From assembly GCA_001038565.1 (NCBI GenBank), contig LFJO01000002.1, positions 422,970-486,969 on the forward strand: a stretch of DNA of 64,000 nt, read 5' to 3'. A program made the position numbers and the translations under genes. The notes under the pieces were generated by a model. The model was not told the DNA's origin. It ran no database searches and saw nothing but the letters and a program-made list of their open reading frames with translations. Origin of the DNA: Alkalihalobacillus pseudalcaliphilus (GTDB lineage: Bacteria; Bacillota; Bacilli; Bacillales; Bacillaceae_D). Numbering within the stretch: the stretch's first letter is position 1; each line of letters opens with the position of its first letter. Of this stretch, positions 62,099-64,000 are shown piece by piece.

Positions 62099-62575
62099 TT
62101 GACGGGAAAAACACATATTATGGGGGGAATCGCAGCATCAGCTACTGTCGCATATTTTACGAATTATGATCCGTTAGCGATGATGGTTTCGGGGGCAGTT
62201 GGTGGTTTATTGCCTGATATATGTCATGGTGGTAGCAAAATGGGTAGGAGGTTCCCGGTTACATCACGAATCGTCAATACTCTTTTTGGTCATCGTACTT
62301 TTACTCACAGCTTATTATTTTTGGCGATTATTGGATTTATACTTAATCAATTTATGCCGGTTGAGGCGATTACGGTTGGTGTATTAACGGGAATGACGAG
62401 TCATATTTTATTAGATTCTTTCACTCGGAATGGTGTTCGTTTATTTTATCCATTCCCATTGACGTTTCGTTTCCCCGTGACGATTAGGACCGGAAGTCTT
62501 GTTGAAAATATTGTGGTTACAGGTTTTACGATTGTGGTTATTTATTTTACGATCACCTTTATTTGGGTGTATTAA
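62099..62575 (+). CDS. YdjM-like metal-dependent membrane hydrolase
   Basis: 158 aa from TTG 62099 after AAGGAAGG; the longer frame from 62066 has no site. YdjM (LexA-binding, DUF457-type) features: TGKTHIMGGIAASATVAYF, GGLLPDICHGGSKMGRRFP, FGHRTFTHSLLFLAI, TSHILLDSFTRNGVRLFYPF. The histidines and aspartates (H, LLPD, HRTFTHS, HILLDS) are the expected metal ligands in the membrane. Role unknown, possibly phospholipid or lipid hydrolysis. Confidence 0.85.
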   Translation: MTGKTHIMGGIAASATVAYFTNYDPLAMMVSGAVGGLLPDICHGGSKMGRRFPVTSRIVNTLFGHRTFTHSLLFLAIIGFILNQFMPVEAITVGVLTGMTSHILLDSFTRNGVRLFYPFPLTFRFPVTIRTGSLVENIVVTGFTIVVIYFTITFIWVY

Positions 62576-62582
62576 CAAATGG

Positions 62583-62613
62583 GAAGGCTCCATCTTGAGT
62601 CTTCTTTTTTAGT
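62583..62613 (+). terminator. Terminator after the YdjM-like gene
   Basis: GAAGGCTC pairs with GAGTCTTC (one G-T pair) around CATCTT, followed by TTTTTT. Confidence 0.75.
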
Positions 62614-62801
62614 GGATGATAATTATTTGTGCACTTAATTGAGGAGGTTTTGACATCAATTGTGAATGAGTAGTGCTTGACTTGAAAAGTAGAAGTTCTT
62701 TGAGTTCAATACCCTTCAGAAAATTCGTTCATTACTAGGACGTCTCCTGAAAAATCATGTACAATGAAAACATAGATTGAAGGTTAAGGGATTGTGATGA
62801 A

Positions 62802-64000
62802 GTGACGGTACTAAATACGTTAAGAAGAATATCAATGACATTAAATCAAGGTGAAAACCTTGAAGACATGTTACAAGCTGTCCTTGAAACATTATTAGAA
62901 ACAACAGGTATCGAAAGCGGTTGGATCTTTTTAATTGACGAAGTTGGACAACATCGTTTAGTTGCTGCGTCGGGTTTACCAGAAGGATTAAAGTATCAGG
63001 ATTGCCTCCCGCTTAAACAAGGTGGTTGCTGGTGTATGAATAAATATAAAAATAATGAGTTACCTCATGCTGTTAATATTATGAATTGTAAAAGGCTTGA
63101 GCAAGCCAATTTATATAATTGGGGTGGCACTGATAATTTAGAGCGACATGCAACGATTCCGATTCGAGCTGGAATAGAAGGCTTAGGAATTATGAATGTC
63201 GCGTCGGCACATATCGATGAATTTGATGAAACTGAGCTTGAGTTATTAGAGACGGTTGCTTATCAAATGGGTGCGGCAGTGAAGAGATTTCAGCTATTTT
63301 TGCAAGAACAGGAACGAACCATGTTGTTATCAAAGCTTGGCAGTTATCTTGCCCTGCAAACAGAGTGGAGTAATGAGCAGGAATTTCTAGTGCATACAAG
63401 TGAAACGTTAATGAAGTTGTTTCATTGGAGTGGTTTACAAGTTCAAGCACAAGAAAGTGTATACAATTTTGGGCAAAGGAACCGTCAGCAAAGAAAGATA
63501 AAGGTCGGCTTTAAAGATTCAGACCTACAATTAGTTGTTTTTTCAGATTCTTTCTCGCAGGGCAGTACGATGGTTCTTCAAGAGATTGCTACCCACCTCT
63601 CCCTCCAACTTGAAAAAATTGAAATTGAACGAAGGAAACAAAACATTGTACGCACAGAGGAACGTAATCGTCTGGCCCGCGACCTACATGATTCGGTGAA
63701 TCAACTATTGTTTTCCCTCATTTTACATGCAAAGGGTTTGGAAAAGAGAGTAAAGGATGAACACATAAACGCTTCTATTCAATCGATTCATAGCTTAGGT
63801 ACGGAAGCTTTGAAGGAGCTGAAACAATTAATCTATCAGCTGAGGCCAGAAGGTTTAGAGTTTGGGCTTGTAGCAGCCATTCAAAAATACGGGCAGCTAC
63901 TGGGGCTGGTGGTTCATATTGAAGCAAAGGGCTTAAAAGGGTTAACTGATGAGCAGGAACTGTGTTTGTGGCGAGTGATTCAAGAGGCTATGAATAATAC
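62802..64000 (+). CDS. GAF-domain sensor histidine kinase, NarL-type (partial)
   Basis: Starts at GTG 62802 (MTVLNTLRRISMTLNQG) and is cut by the window end after 399 residues. One GAF domain at about 20-155 (ESGWIFLIDEVGQHRLVAAS, DCLPLKQGGCWCM, ATIPIRAGIEGLGIMNVAS). No membrane helix, so it is cytosolic. The dimerisation domain has the phospho-acceptor RTEERNRLARDLHDSVNQLL (about 285-304), HisKA_3 class. The ATPase part begins at the window edge (LCLWRVIQEAMNN). The CLPLKQGGCWCMNKY cysteines could bind a ligand. A response-regulator gene is expected just outside. Confidence 0.88.
   Translation, partial: MTVLNTLRRISMTLNQGENLEDMLQAVLETLLETTGIESGWIFLIDEVGQHRLVAASGLPEGLKYQDCLPLKQGGCWCMNKYKNNELPHAVNIMNCKRLEQANLYNWGGTDNLERHATIPIRAGIEGLGIMNVASAHIDEFDETELELLETVAYQMGAAVKRFQLFLQEQERTMLLSKLGSYLALQTEWSNEQEFLVHTSETLMKLFHWSGLQVQAQESVYNFGQRNRQQRKIKVGFKDSDLQLVVFSDSFSQGSTMVLQEIATHLSLQLEKIEIERRKQNIVRTEERNRLARDLHDSVNQLLFSLILHAKGLEKRVKDEHINASIQSIHSLGTEALKELKQLIYQLRPEGLEFGLVAAIQKYGQLLGLVVHIEAKGLKGLTDEQELCLWRVIQEAMNN

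Overview
The window looks like chromosome of a low-GC, spore-former-type Bacillaceae, probably close to the alkaliphilic genera (Halalkalibacter/Alkalihalobacillus). This is inferred from strong AGGAGG ribosome sites, sigma-A promoters, TTG/GTG starts, Gram-positive lipoprotein signals, and B. subtilis-like HutP, YdaT, SwrC, FadF, YplQ and PucR-type proteins. No rRNA or tRNA gene was seen.

Layout. 1-1090: a CRISPR array with 15 identical repeats whose sequence fits type II-C; the cas genes must lie to the left, outside the window. 1126-3776: a lipoprotein, a DinB protein and two broken genes. 4449-8411: the Hen1/Pnkp RNA-repair operon. 8422-8717: a compact type I toxin-antitoxin locus. 8769-10575: a small phage-derived island (ImmA-like protease, XRE repressor, XhlA-like protein) with clear operators. 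10721-17203: the histidine-utilisation cluster hutP-H-U-I-G with a HutP-controlled terminator. 17347-20583: stress and unknown genes, including a SUKH (SMI1/KNR4) gene pair. 21559-25586: a TetR regulator and an RND exporter. 25694-31705: aldo-keto reductases, YdaT, an MFS efflux pump, MurB and a DUF1836 protein. 32690-38809: hemolysin III, an ECF-sigma operon, an AraC regulator, a DHFR-like reductase and two VOC proteins. 39239-44087: a CopC/CopD two-component-system operon. 44409-48767: an Aap-type amino-acid ABC importer. 49345-54653: TetR, EtfB, EtfA and FadF, the electron branch of fatty-acid beta-oxidation. 54709-62575: acetyltransferase, thioesterase, PucR regulator, ABC exporter, Mrr-like and YdjM-like membrane proteins. 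62802-64000: the start of a GAF histidine kinase.

The most unusual content is intergenic. At least a dozen spacers hold members of one mosaic family of GC-richer palindromic modules, bounded by ACTTTCAT(A) motifs. They occur inside operons (hutH/hutU, etfB/etfA), directly upstream of the ribosome sites of several genes, and at the ends of truncated genes. Some carry a 110-bp three-hairpin core bracketed by direct GGTCC repeats, with an apparent empty site elsewhere. Others carry 52-53-bp minisatellites, each unit with its own hairpin. This family is the best candidate for something undescribed here.
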